A stretch of DNA of 64,000 nucleotides from Sinomonas atrocyanea (GTDB taxonomy: Bacteria > Actinomycetota > Actinomycetes > Actinomycetales > Micrococcaceae). The stretch is taken from positions 124,001 to 188,000 of the forward strand of contig NZ_JAUSTE010000004.1 in assembly GCF_030812675.1 (NCBI RefSeq), given 5' to 3'. The notes beneath the pieces are model-generated. The model was given only the letters and a program-made list of their open reading frames with translations, had not been told where the DNA came from and did no database searches. Both the position numbers and the translations under genes were made by a program. Position 1 is the first letter of the stretch. The number at the start of each line of letters is the position of its first letter. Below are positions 35,223-42,321 of this stretch, in pieces.

Positions 35223-36197
35223 CTACCGGCGGAACTGCCGACGGTCCCACGGCAGGGTCGCCACCACCATCGCCCCGAGCGTGGCCAGGGTCCCGAGCAC
35301 GGTCGGGAGGGCGATGACGCTGCCGGGCACGGGCGCGGCGGCGTCGAGGGCGAGGGAACCGAGGAGCTGCCCCGCGATCATGCCGAGTCCGGTCAGGAGC
35401 ACACCGAGGTGCCGGACGAGCACGGCGGCCGCGCCGATGAACACGACGCCGAGCGCGCCTCCCGAGTAGTACCACCAGTCGCCGGGGAAGTCCGCGGGCA
35501 GCGGCCGGCCGGAGCCCCCGGCGGCGAGCCTGATGCCCCAGGCGAGCGCCAGGCCGGCGATGCCCGAGACGAAGTTCATGAGCGTGGCGGCCAGCGGGCT
35601 GCCGTACGCGCGGGCGCTGGCGCCGTTCATGGCGGACTGGAAGCTCTGCCCGAAGCCGGCCGCCGCCGGGAGGACGATGACCGCGAGGAGCGCCGCCGGG
35701 TCGGAGACGGCGAGCTTGGGGGCCACGGCGTACGCGACGGACGCGAGCGTGAGGACGGTGGCCAGGAGCCGCAGCCCTGTCAGCGGCCTCCTGCGCCCCT
35801 GCGCGAATCCCGCCCGGTCCACCAGGAGCCCGCTGATGGTCTGGCCGGTGACGGCAGCGATGGTGAACACGGCGATGCCGAGGACACCGACCGTGAACGT
35901 CTGCGCGACCACGAACAGGGCCCCACTCAGGCCGGCACCGAGGTACCACCAGGGGACGCGGCGCTCCCGCACCGCGGGCACGATCTCGCGGAGCCCGGCC
36001 CGGCCGGACGGCAGCAGCAGGGCGACGGCGACGAGGAGCACGAGTCCCGTGGCGAAGCTGGTCACCGCCGCCTCCAGGCCGTCCCCGACCCGGAGGCCGA
36101 GCGCGCCGTTCACTCGGCCCTGGGCGGGGATGGCAACGCCTGCGGCGATCGCCCCCGCGAGCCATACGGGCAGGGGGACGCGGGGGGCTGCAGTCAC
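35223..36197 (-). CDS. YdcZ/DUF606-type DMT transporter
   Basis: 324 aa, ten membrane helices in two homologous five-helix halves (for example [21 protein letters not shown] in the first half and [26 protein letters not shown] in the second). This is the duplicated DUF606 family of the drug/metabolite superfamily. Substrate unknown. The GTG start at 36197 is preceded by TAGGCT-AGCCGC, a leaderless-type promoter that overlaps the -10 of the divergent S4 gene. Confidence 0.88.
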   Translation of the reverse strand: MTAAPRVPLPVWLAGAIAAGVAIPAQGRVNGALGLRVGDGLEAAVTSFATGLVLLVAVALLLPSGRAGLREIVPAVRERRVPWWYLGAGLSGALFVVAQTFTVGVLGIAVFTIAAVTGQTISGLLVDRAGFAQGRRRPLTGLRLLATVLTLASVAYAVAPKLAVSDPAALLAVIVLPAAAGFGQSFQSAMNGASARAYGSPLAATLMNFVSGIAGLALAWGIRLAAGGSGRPLPADFPGDWWYYSGGALGVVFIGAAAVLVRHLGVLLTGLGMIAGQLLGSLALDAAAPVPGSVIALPTVLGTLATLGAMVVATLPWDRRQFRR

Positions 36198-36219
36198 GCG
36201 GCTAGCCTAGAGTTGCAGC
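36198..36219. promoter_or_regulatory. Overlapping divergent leaderless promoters
   Basis: Only 22 bp separate the divergent starts (GTG 36197, ATG 36220). Minus-strand -10 TAGGCT (36204-36209) and plus-strand -10 TAGAGT (36208-36213) overlap by 2 bp, and each ends 6 nt before its start codon. The two polymerases cannot bind together, which would make transcription mutually exclusive. Confidence 0.6.
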
Positions 36220-36495
36220 ATGACGCGCCGCGAATCCTCCCGTGCCACTGGCCAGCCCTCGCCCCGGGACGGCGGCGCAGAGGAGACTGTCGAGATCCGC
36301 GAGGGAACGATCCGGCTCGGCCAGCTCCTCAAGCTCGCCTCGCTCGTCGACGACGGCGTCGAGGCGGCCGAGCTCATCCGCCACGGCCTGGTGAAGGTCA
36401 ACGGGGAGATCGAGGAGCGCCGCGGCCGCCAGCTCGGCGCCGGCGACTCGGTGGAGGTCAACGGCCGGCGCGTGCGCCTCGCGACGCACCCCTGA
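36220..36495 (+). CDS. S4-domain RNA-binding protein (YbcJ-like)
   Basis: 91 aa. A Ser/Gly-rich N-terminus of ~28 residues is followed by an S4 domain (IRLGQLLKLASLVDDGVEAAELIRHGLVKVNGEIEERRGRQL). Proteins of this type bind structured RNA, often rRNA or tRNA. It is monocistronic and leaderless, divergent from the transporter gene. Confidence 0.9.
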   Translation: MTRRESSRATGQPSPRDGGAEETVEIREGTIRLGQLLKLASLVDDGVEAAELIRHGLVKVNGEIEERRGRQLGAGDSVEVNGRRVRLATHP

Positions 36496-36577
36496 GACGC
36501 AGCCCCGCAGCGCCCGACCCGAGCCCGGGGCCGGCCCGCCGCCCGAGGCGGGCAGCCGCCGTCGTGCTTGGCGGAGC

Positions 36578-37282
36578 TCAGCCCTTGAGGACGGAGAGTT
36601 CAAGGAATTCCTTGACGTGGGCGATCTCGGGGGCGCTGACGCTGTGCCCGATCCCCGGGTAGGTGACCTTGGTGAGCTGCACGTGGCTGCGGACCCAGCC
36701 CATCGTGTACTCGACCTTGTCCTGGGTGATGACGGGATCGGCCTGGTCGCGGCCCCAGAACATGGGGAGTGTGCCGGTGAGCTCGCCGTCGAGGAAGTAT
36801 CCGTACTTGCCGGCGGAGGCGTCCGCGGCCGAGGGATCGATGGCGAAACCGGAGAGGCCCACCACGGCGGCGAAGTCGTGCGGGCGGCGGCGCACGAGCG
36901 AGGTGGCCATCGCCATGCCCATCGAGAAGCCGAGCACGGTCACGGAGCTGTGCTGGCCGCGGACCCCATCGAGCCAGGCCAGGACGTACTCGGTGGCGGC
37001 CTCGACGGCGTCCATGGCGAAGTCCTGCGCGGCCATCAGCGGGAACCACTGGTAGGCCCCGGGGGCCAGCTCCTGCGGGGCGCGGAGGGAGGCGACGGTG
37101 AACTGCTCGGGGACGTAGGGGGCGAGGCCCATGAGGTCCGCCTCGTTGGAGCCGTAGCCGTGGAGCAGCACGAGGAGCGGGGTGCCCTCCCGCTCGTCCT
37201 CGGGGCGGTTCCAGAGGGCGACGTGCTCGGGGTAGTGGGCGGGGAAGAGGGCACGCCGGGCGTCGGCGGGGGCGTCAGTCAT
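36578..37282 (-). CDS. Alpha/beta hydrolase (carboxylesterase/phospholipase, MhqD-like)
   Basis: 234 aa. The nucleophile elbow GFSMG, a catalytic Asp in the DQADPVI region and His in GIGHSV form the triad. PLLVLLHGYGSNEADL is the oxyanion region. It belongs to the phospholipase/carboxylesterase family that includes B. subtilis MhqD, a quinone/hydroquinone-resistance gene under a MarR regulator. Here too a 12-bp perfect inverted repeat of MarR type lies just upstream. I take ATG 37282, because CACAAT ends 7 nt before it (leaderless); ATG 37291 is possible but lies inside the promoter. Confidence 0.85.
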   Translation of the reverse strand: MTDAPADARRALFPAHYPEHVALWNRPEDEREGTPLLVLLHGYGSNEADLMGLAPYVPEQFTVASLRAPQELAPGAYQWFPLMAAQDFAMDAVEAATEYVLAWLDGVRGQHSSVTVLGFSMGMAMATSLVRRRPHDFAAVVGLSGFAIDPSAADASAGKYGYFLDGELTGTLPMFWGRDQADPVITQDKVEYTMGWVRSHVQLTKVTYPGIGHSVSAPEIAHVKEFLELSVLKG

Positions 37283-37295
37283 GCTCACCATTGTG
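37283..37295 (-). promoter_or_regulatory. Leaderless-type promoter of the hydrolase
   Basis: Minus-strand CACAAT (37290-37295) ends 7 nt before ATG 37282 and directly abuts the inverted repeat at 37296. Confidence 0.5.
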
Positions 37296-37323
37296 GCACA
37301 TAGTTGAAAGCTCAACTATGTGC
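37296..37323. promoter_or_regulatory. MarR-type operator upstream of the hydrolase
   Basis: GCACATAGTTGA (37296-37307) and its exact complement TCAACTATGTGC (37312-37323) are separated by AAGC: 12-bp arms with no mismatch. The core TAGTTGA-N4-TCAACTA has the layout of MarR-family operators. It fills the region just upstream of the hydrolase -10, so a bound protein would block polymerase. No marR gene is adjacent. Confidence 0.7.
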
Positions 37324-37392
37324 GGGGCGCCTCTCGTTGCCCTCGCTGATCCCGGCGGCCACCCTGAAAGACCGTTCATGTTACCTGCGCGG

Positions 37393-37404
37393 CATAATGC
37401 AGGC
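37393..37404 (+). promoter_or_regulatory. Leaderless-type promoter of the SGNH hydrolase
   Basis: CATAAT (37393-37398) ends 6 nt before ATG 37405, 70 bp from the MarR-type operator centre. Confidence 0.5.
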
Positions 37405-38256
37405 ATGACCGTCGAACGCGAGGCCCCAGCAGACATCGGTCTCCCGGAAGGGCGCAGGCACCCGTGGCACCGGTACGTGGCGCTCGGGGACTCGTTCACC
37501 GAGGGGATCGGCGATCCCGATCCGGACAACCCGGGCCGCCACCGTGGCTGGGCGGACCGGCTGGCGGAGGAGCTCTCGCACGGCACGGAGGACTTCGCCT
37601 ACGCGAACCTCGCCATCCGGGGGCGCCTCCTCGGCCGCATCCTTGACGAGCAGCTCGAGCCGGCGCTCGAGCTCCAGCCGGACCTCGTGTCGATCTCCGC
37701 GGGCGGCAACGACCTGCTGCGGCCCGGAAGCGACCCCGACGCCCTCGCGCTCCGGCTCGACGCGGCCGTCGGACGGCTCGCCGATGCCGGCGCCACGGTG
37801 CTGCTCTTCAACGGCCCGGACATCGGTTCGACCCCAGTGCTCTCCGCGATCCGCGGCAAGGTCGCCATCTACAACGAGAACCTCCGTGTGGTGGCGGCGC
37901 GCCACGATGCCGTGGTTGCCGACATGTGGGGCCTGCGCCAGCTCTCCGATCCGCGCATGTGGGACACCGACCGGCTGCACTTCTCCCCGCTCGGCCACCA
38001 CACGATCGCGATCATGGCGCTCGAGGCGCTCAATGTCCGGCACGGCCTCGAGCCGATGGAGCCGAGCCCGGTGCCTGCGCGGACGTGGCGGGCGGCGCGC
38101 ACCGAGGACCTGGTCTGGGCGCGCGAGTACTTCGTCCCGTGGGTGATCCGCCGGCTCCGGCACAAGTCGAGCGGGGACGGCATCCTCGCGAAGCGGCCGA
38201 CGGCGGAGCCCGTCTTCGGCGCGGGGGCTCCCCTCGGCTCGGGGGAGCCCAGCTGA
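37405..38256 (+). CDS. SGNH/GDSL hydrolase
   Basis: 283 aa. Block I YVALGDSFTEG with the nucleophilic Ser, block III SISAGGNDLLRP with Gly/Asn oxyanion residues, and block V DRLHFSPLGHH with Asp and His: all four SGNH residues are present. No signal peptide, so probably cytosolic. The C-terminal ~60 residues (VPWVIRRLRHKSSGDG and after) are basic and low-complexity. Likely an esterase or lipase; substrate unknown. Divergent from the MhqD-like hydrolase. Confidence 0.9.
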   Translation: MTVEREAPADIGLPEGRRHPWHRYVALGDSFTEGIGDPDPDNPGRHRGWADRLAEELSHGTEDFAYANLAIRGRLLGRILDEQLEPALELQPDLVSISAGGNDLLRPGSDPDALALRLDAAVGRLADAGATVLLFNGPDIGSTPVLSAIRGKVAIYNENLRVVAARHDAVVADMWGLRQLSDPRMWDTDRLHFSPLGHHTIAIMALEALNVRHGLEPMEPSPVPARTWRAARTEDLVWAREYFVPWVIRRLRHKSSGDGILAKRPTAEPVFGAGAPLGSGEPS

Positions 38257-38299
38257 CCTGTGGCCGGCTGACCTCGTGGCCTGCTGACCTTGTGGCCTG
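38253..38299 (+). repeat. Three tandem 15-16-bp repeats
   Basis: CTGACCTGTGGCCGG (38253-38267), CTGACCTCGTGGCCTG (38268-38283) and CTGACCTTGTGGCCTG (38284-38299) are head-to-tail copies that start at the SGNH stop codon. They look like a small variable-number repeat. Confidence 0.7.
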
Positions 38300-38351
38300 G
38301 GTGCCCCGGCGTCTGCCCAGACGGCGCCCAGCCGGCCCACAGGCTGCGGCG

Positions 38352-38363
38352 TAGGCTGGTGGC
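38352..38363 (+). promoter_or_regulatory. Leaderless-type promoter of the SHOCT gene
   Basis: TAGGCT (38352-38357) ends 6 nt before ATG 38364. Confidence 0.5.
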
Positions 38364-38975
38364 ATGAACGGGAACTGGATCTTCTGGGTCGTCATCTTCT
38401 GGTGGGTGATCCCGATGGTGATGCGGAAGATGCGACAGTCCGGGCCCGGCCGGCCGCCCTACCCGCAGGACCGCGAGAACCAGTACGGGCAGGACCGGTA
38501 CAGCCAGGGCCAATACGGCCACGGCCAGTACAGCCAGAGCCAGTACAACCAGGGCCAGTACAACCAGGGCCAGTACCCGGGATACCCGCAGACGCAGACG
38601 CCCCCGCCTCCGCCCTCTCCGCAGGGCCAGCACCCGGAGGGCCAGCTCCCGGAGGGGCACCGCACGGCGGCGCCGGGCCAGCCGGACGTGCCCTGGTGGC
38701 AGCAGCCCCTGCCGCCCGGGTTCCCGGGGCAGCCGGCGCCCCAGTCCCAGCCACGGCCACAGGCCCAGCCCGCACCCCAAGCCGGGCCGGCACAGCAGCC
38801 GCGGGCGGTGCCGCAGGCCCCGCGGATTCCGGAGCCAGCCGAGACGAGTGCGCCGGATGACGCCCCGCAGGGCTACCGCGCCAAGAAGCTCGCCGAACTC
38901 GACAGGCAGTTCTCCGACCAGAAGATCTCGCTCGAGGAGTACATGAAGGCGCGCAGCGAGGTCATGCGCGGGTGA
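38364..38975 (+). CDS. SHOCT-like membrane protein with Gln/Tyr repeat region
   Basis: 203 aa. One membrane helix at residues 4-20 (NWIFWVVIFWWVIPMVM). Residues about 38-75 are tandem GQY-x-Q/QYNQG units (about eight tyrosines at 4-6-residue spacing), a prion-like low-complexity segment. Residues about 76-160 are Pro/Gln-rich. The C-terminal ~35 residues (YRAKKLAELDRQFSDQKISLEEYMKARSEV) form a SHOCT-type short helical domain. This could be a membrane-tethered scaffold that oligomerises. The 3' end overlaps the convergent ferredoxin gene by 14 bp. Confidence 0.8.
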   Translation: MNGNWIFWVVIFWWVIPMVMRKMRQSGPGRPPYPQDRENQYGQDRYSQGQYGHGQYSQSQYNQGQYNQGQYPGYPQTQTPPPPPSPQGQHPEGQLPEGHRTAAPGQPDVPWWQQPLPPGFPGQPAPQSQPRPQAQPAPQAGPAQQPRAVPQAPRIPEPAETSAPDDAPQGYRAKKLAELDRQFSDQKISLEEYMKARSEVMRG

Positions 38976-39189
38976 CGCGCCGCAGCAGGAGCGCCTGCAC
39001 GGGGCACAGGTCCACCGCGTCCTGGGCGGCCGCGGCGAGTCCGCCCGGCACGGGCACGTCGCGCCCGCCGCGGCCCACGGGGTAGCCCCAGTCGTCGCGG
39101 ACGAGGAGCTCGGGGAGGAGCTCCGCGCAGAGGCCCCTCCCCTCGCAGCGGGTGAAGTCGACGTGCAGCTCCAGCTGGGTGCGGCTCAT
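38962..39189 (-). CDS. 3Fe-4S-type ferredoxin
   Basis: 75 aa. Cysteines C15 and C21 (CEGRGLC) and C62 (CPVQAL) match three-cysteine [3Fe-4S] ferredoxins of the kind serving P450s, with R18 where a fourth ligand would be in a 4Fe-4S protein. It is an electron carrier, translationally coupled (ATGA overlap) to the NuoF-like flavoprotein before it and the last gene of the five-gene redox operon. Its 3' end overlaps the convergent SHOCT gene. Confidence 0.88.
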   Translation of the reverse strand: MSRTQLELHVDFTRCEGRGLCAELLPELLVRDDWGYPVGRGGRDVPVPGGLAAAAQDAVDLCPVQALLLRRVTRA

Positions 39190-40403
39190 CGCTGCCACCC
39201 CTGGGCGCAGGAGCCGCCGAGGTGCGCCTGGACCTCGTCGCGGAACACGGACAGGGTGCTCCGGACGAAGCCCGCGGCCCCGTCCGGGTGGCGGCACGCG
39301 CCCCGTCCGGTGACGAGGCCGGCAAGCCGCTCGGCCTCCGACGCGAGCCACGGGGTGCGCTCTCCCCCGGCGATGCGTTCCAGGACCGCTGCCATGGCGG
39401 GCAGGCCGAACATGCAGGGGCCGCACTGCTGCGCGGAGCTGTCGGCGAGGTAGCGGGCGATCGGCGCGGCGGCCGCCAGACCGCAGCGGCCCTTCGCGAG
39501 CACGAGGAGCACCCCCGCGCCGGGACGGCCGCCGTAGCGGGCGAGGCCCGCCGTCGTCATGGGTTTGTCGAACCCGCCGCTGGGGACCCATGCACCGTGG
39601 AAGCCGCCCACGAGGACGGCGGCAGTGGACGCCGGGTCCGCTCCCCCGGCCTGGAGGATCTCGCGGACGGTCACGCCGCCGGGGACTTCGAGTACCGCCT
39701 CGGCAGGGACGTCCCCGGACAGGCTCACGAGCCGGGTCCCGGGGTCTTCCCTGCTGCCCGTGCTGCGGAACCAAGCGGCCCCGTACCGGGCCACGAGGGC
39801 GAGGTGGGCGAGCGTCTCGATGTTGTGCAGGAGCGTGGGCTGCCCGCGGTACCCGCTGCTGCTCAGCCGCACGGTCGTGTCCCTCGGGAGGGCCGGGCCG
39901 CCCTCGAGGGCGGAGACCACCGCCGTGGCCTCCCCCGAGATGAACGTCCGCGGTGCCTCGACGAGCCGCACGCGGCGGGCGTCCCGTCGGTCCGCGACGG
40001 CGCCGCGGACGGCCGCGAGCGAGTCAGCCGGGGCGTAGAGGAACAGCTGGGAGGCTCCCAGCGCCTCTCCGGCGTCGAGGAGGCCGTCGAGCACGAGGTG
40101 TGGGGCCCGGCGCAGGAGTGCGGCGTCCTTGCGGCTCACGGGCTCGCCTTCGGCGCCGTTGGCGATGACCACCGGCCGCCGCCCGCTGATGGAGGAGAGC
40201 TTGCGCCACGCGGGGAAGCCGGCTCCGCCGCGGCCGGCCAGTCCCGCGGCCTCGAGTTCGGTGAGCAGGGTCCCGCGGGTCCAGTCGTCCCGGCGCGGGC
40301 CGTAGGCGGCTTCGTGCGCGACCCTGCCGGGGCCGGCGGCGGCGAAGAGCCGGCCGGTCCCGAGGGCCGGGAGCCGGACGTCCGTCTCGGTGGTCGCTTC
40401 CAT
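39186..40403 (-). CDS. NuoF-like flavin/iron-sulfur oxidoreductase
   Basis: 405 aa. It has the 51-kDa-subunit pattern of complex I and formate/hydrogenase diaphorases: GRGGAGFPAWRKL (about 58-70), NGAEGEPVSRKD (FMN site), ISGEATAVVSALEGG, the SLBB-like region (LEVPGGVTVREILQAGG) and a C-terminal cluster motif QQCGPCMFG with C327, C330 and C370. Of the four NuoF cluster ligands (C-x2-C-x2-C ... C) the third position is Gly333, so the cluster may be a 3Fe-4S or be lost. Predicted role: NAD(P)H dehydrogenase exchanging electrons with the adjacent ferredoxin and membrane heme protein. No other nuo genes are near. Confidence 0.85.
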   Translation of the reverse strand: MEATTETDVRLPALGTGRLFAAAGPGRVAHEAAYGPRRDDWTRGTLLTELEAAGLAGRGGAGFPAWRKLSSISGRRPVVIANGAEGEPVSRKDAALLRRAPHLVLDGLLDAGEALGASQLFLYAPADSLAAVRGAVADRRDARRVRLVEAPRTFISGEATAVVSALEGGPALPRDTTVRLSSSGYRGQPTLLHNIETLAHLALVARYGAAWFRSTGSREDPGTRLVSLSGDVPAEAVLEVPGGVTVREILQAGGADPASTAAVLVGGFHGAWVPSGGFDKPMTTAGLARYGGRPGAGVLLVLAKGRCGLAAAAPIARYLADSSAQQCGPCMFGLPAMAAVLERIAGGERTPWLASEAERLAGLVTGRGACRHPDGAAGFVRSTLSVFRDEVQAHLGGSCAQGWQR

Positions 40404-40416
40404 GGTCCCGTTCCTC

Positions 40417-40971
40417 TCAGACTCGCCCGAGGCGGGCCGCGGACGTCTCGGCGAACCCGGCGCTCAGGCGCCAGATCACGGCGCAGGCCACGGCGCCGGC
40501 GCAGCCCCAGGCGTACGCCTGGAACCAGAGGTCCACGGCGTTGGTCCCGGTGCCGAGAGCGTGGGCCAGGCCGATGGGCCACATGCCGTAGGCGGCCCAG
40601 TGGACCGCCCTGAACACCCGCTGGCCGATGCGCTGTCGCAGCAGGCCCGTCACCACGAGGGCGAGGACGAGGTCCAGCGCCACGGTCCCGAGTCCCACCC
40701 AGAAGGGATTCCAGGCGGCGATGAACGGCACCACGACGTCGGGGAGCGCCAGCTTGGCGTGGGGGTCGAGCATGAGGGTGCCCACGTGCAGGGCCAGGAA
40801 GACTACGGCGGTCAGGGCGGTGCTGCGGTGGACGAGCGCCACGGAGAAGCGGGGCAGGCCGAGCAGGGTGCGTCCGGAGCGGCTCACGATCCCGAGAACG
40901 AGGACGAGGGTGAACAGCCCCAGTGAGACGATGCCTCCGGCCCGTCCGATGGCCCACATGATCTCGTTCAT
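40417..40971 (-). CDS. Ferric-reductase-like di-heme membrane protein
   Basis: 184 aa, about five to six helices. H48 and H62 (VHRS, LALHVG) in one helix and H124 and H137 (VHWAAYG, LAHALG) in another are spaced 14 and 13 residues, which fits two stacked b-hemes as in the ferric-reductase/NOX membrane domain. No FAD or NADPH domain is attached. The missing reductase part would be supplied by the NuoF-like and ferredoxin products of the same operon. The ATG overlaps the apbE stop (ATGA). This suggests transmembrane electron transfer toward the cell exterior. Confidence 0.85.
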   Translation of the reverse strand: MNEIMWAIGRAGGIVSLGLFTLVLVLGIVSRSGRTLLGLPRFSVALVHRSTALTAVVFLALHVGTLMLDPHAKLALPDVVVPFIAAWNPFWVGLGTVALDLVLALVVTGLLRQRIGQRVFRAVHWAAYGMWPIGLAHALGTGTNAVDLWFQAYAWGCAGAVACAVIWRLSAGFAETSAARLGRV

Positions 40972-41867
40972 CCGCGCACCCCCGCCACGGGCACGGCGTC
41001 GATGTCGCGGCGCGGCGCGGGCCAGCCGCCCAGCTCGATCACCCCGCCGTCGTGCCTCACGAGGCGCGCAGGGAGGCCCAGCTCACGCAGCCGCGCCACC
41101 GCGCCGGTTCCGCGCACGATGGCCGCCGTGCTGGCCATGTTGGCGCTCAGGCAGTCGGGGGCGGCGACGGTGACGCTGCGCCACGCGGCGGGGGCCGGGA
41201 GCGCCGTCCAGGGATCGAGGATGTGGTGCACCCCGGCGCCGCGGCGGCGCTTCTGGGTGCTCGAGGTCGCCATGGCCCACCCTCCGCCCAGGCTGACCTG
41301 GGTCGCGGGGTCGCCGGGGAGGTCCTGCACGAGGACCTCCCAGGCCGCGCGGCCGGCCGTGGCGATGTCCCCGCCGAGCGAGACGAGGACCGAGGTGCCG
41401 AGTTCGTCGTGCACCTGGTGTGCTGCCAGGTCGGCGGCTGCCGCCTTCGCTGTCGCACCGAGGTCGAGGACGACGCCGCGCGGCACGCTCAGCTCGTTCC
41501 CCTCCAGGGTGATCTCCCGCCAGCTCTCGGCCGGCCGGGGCCCTGCCGCGGGGAGCGCCCCTGGGTCCAGCGTGCCGAACCCGAGCGTGGCGAGTTCGCG
41601 TCCGAGGGTGGGGACGACGTCGCCCCCGCTGCGTTCGGCCACGTCGAGGGCGGCGCGCACGAGGTGCGCGAGCAGGGGGCTCGCGGTGCCGCCGCCGGCC
41701 CGCTGGAGGAGGGCGAGCTCGGAGTCGGCGCGGAAGCTGCTCGCCGCCTCGTCGACGCGGCGCAGGAGTGCCTGGACGCCGGCGAGGGCGGCGGGGAGCG
41801 CCGAGGGCTCGGCGACGGCCACGCGGCAGGCGCAGGTGAATGCCTCGAAGTCGGCGTGCGCCGCCAT
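40968..41867 (-). CDS. apbE: FAD:protein FMN transferase (ApbE)
   Basis: 299 aa. ApbE fold with the conserved VVLDLGATAKAAAADLAAH block (variant of DLGGIAKG), VSLGGDIATAG, HHILDPWT (metal/diphosphate region) and a C-terminal APDCLSANMASTAA. The enzyme attaches FMN covalently to a Thr/Ser of its partner's FMN-binding domain, normally outside the cytoplasm. No lipobox or signal peptide is visible here, so it may act inside or export may depend on another route. It starts 1 bp after the stop of the anchor-protein gene. The expected FMN-bind partner is missing from the operon. Confidence 0.88.
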   Translation of the reverse strand: MAAHADFEAFTCACRVAVAEPSALPAALAGVQALLRRVDEAASSFRADSELALLQRAGGGTASPLLAHLVRAALDVAERSGGDVVPTLGRELATLGFGTLDPGALPAAGPRPAESWREITLEGNELSVPRGVVLDLGATAKAAAADLAAHQVHDELGTSVLVSLGGDIATAGRAAWEVLVQDLPGDPATQVSLGGGWAMATSSTQKRRRGAGVHHILDPWTALPAPAAWRSVTVAAPDCLSANMASTAAIVRGTGAVARLRELGLPARLVRHDGGVIELGGWPAPRRDIDAVPVAGVRG

Positions 41868-41868
41868 G

Positions 41869-42192
41869 TCAGGAGCCCGACGACTGGCCCATGGGGCCGC
41901 CGCCTTGGGACGGCGCGAGGCCGCCCTGCTGGCCGGACTGGTACTGCTGGTAGCGGCTGTGGCGGCTGCCGCCGTTGTCCAGGGGGCTGTTCGTGGTCCC
42001 GCCGTCGTCCTGCCCGGTGACGCCGTTCTGGCCGGAATCGTCGGAGCCGCCAGTGTTGGTGACGTTCTGGACCACCGCCGGGACGTAGACGGCGGCGGCG
42101 ATCGCGCCGACGCCGAACACGCCGCTGGCGCCGACGGCCATAGCGGCCAGGCGCGCCCGGCGCCGGCCCGCCTCACGGATGCTCTCGCCCAT
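41869..42192 (-). CDS. Membrane-anchored Gly/Ser/Gln-rich protein, first gene of redox operon
   Basis: 107 aa. A basic N-terminus (RRRARLAA) and one helix (about 14-40) are followed by ~65 residues rich in Gly, Ser, Gln, Asn and Asp. D63-G-G-T-T-N-S69 is a degenerate resemblance to the ApbE target D-x-x-[ST]-G-A-[ST] but lacks the central Gly-Ala. No folded FMN_bind domain follows. A strong AGAGGAGG lies 5 nt before ATG 42192. It opens the operon with apbE, the di-heme protein, the NuoF-like protein and ferredoxin. Function not recognised. It could be a flavin carrier remnant, a linker or an assembly factor. Confidence 0.75.
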   Translation of the reverse strand: MGESIREAGRRRARLAAMAVGASGVFGVGAIAAAVYVPAVVQNVTNTGGSDDSGQNGVTGQDDGGTTNSPLDNGGSRHSRYQQYQSGQQGGLAPSQGGGPMGQSSGS

Positions 42193-42289
42193 CAGATCCT
42201 CCTCTGGTCTCCTTCCAGCATGGGGGATGCAGTTGTGGCTCGGGCGGGAGAAAGCTGTGTGATTGCTGTGGCTCAGCCGACGGGCGCGC

Positions 42290-42317
42290 TCCGGCGCGGG
42301 GCGGGCCCCGCGCCGGA
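42290..42317 (-). terminator. Terminator after metX
   Basis: 12-bp perfect stem TCCGGCGCGGGG (42290-42301) with its complement (42306-42317), 4-nt loop, directly behind the metX stop codon. Confidence 0.75.
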
Positions 42318-42321
42318 ACGC

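Noticed and set aside
39186-40403. Respiratory complex I (nuoF)
   Set aside because: No other nuo genes, altered iron-sulfur motif and a different operon context.
42255-42275. TGTGA half-site (CTGTGTGATTGCTGTGG) upstream of the redox operon as a CRP site
   Set aside because: Second half-site does not match; one half is expected by chance.
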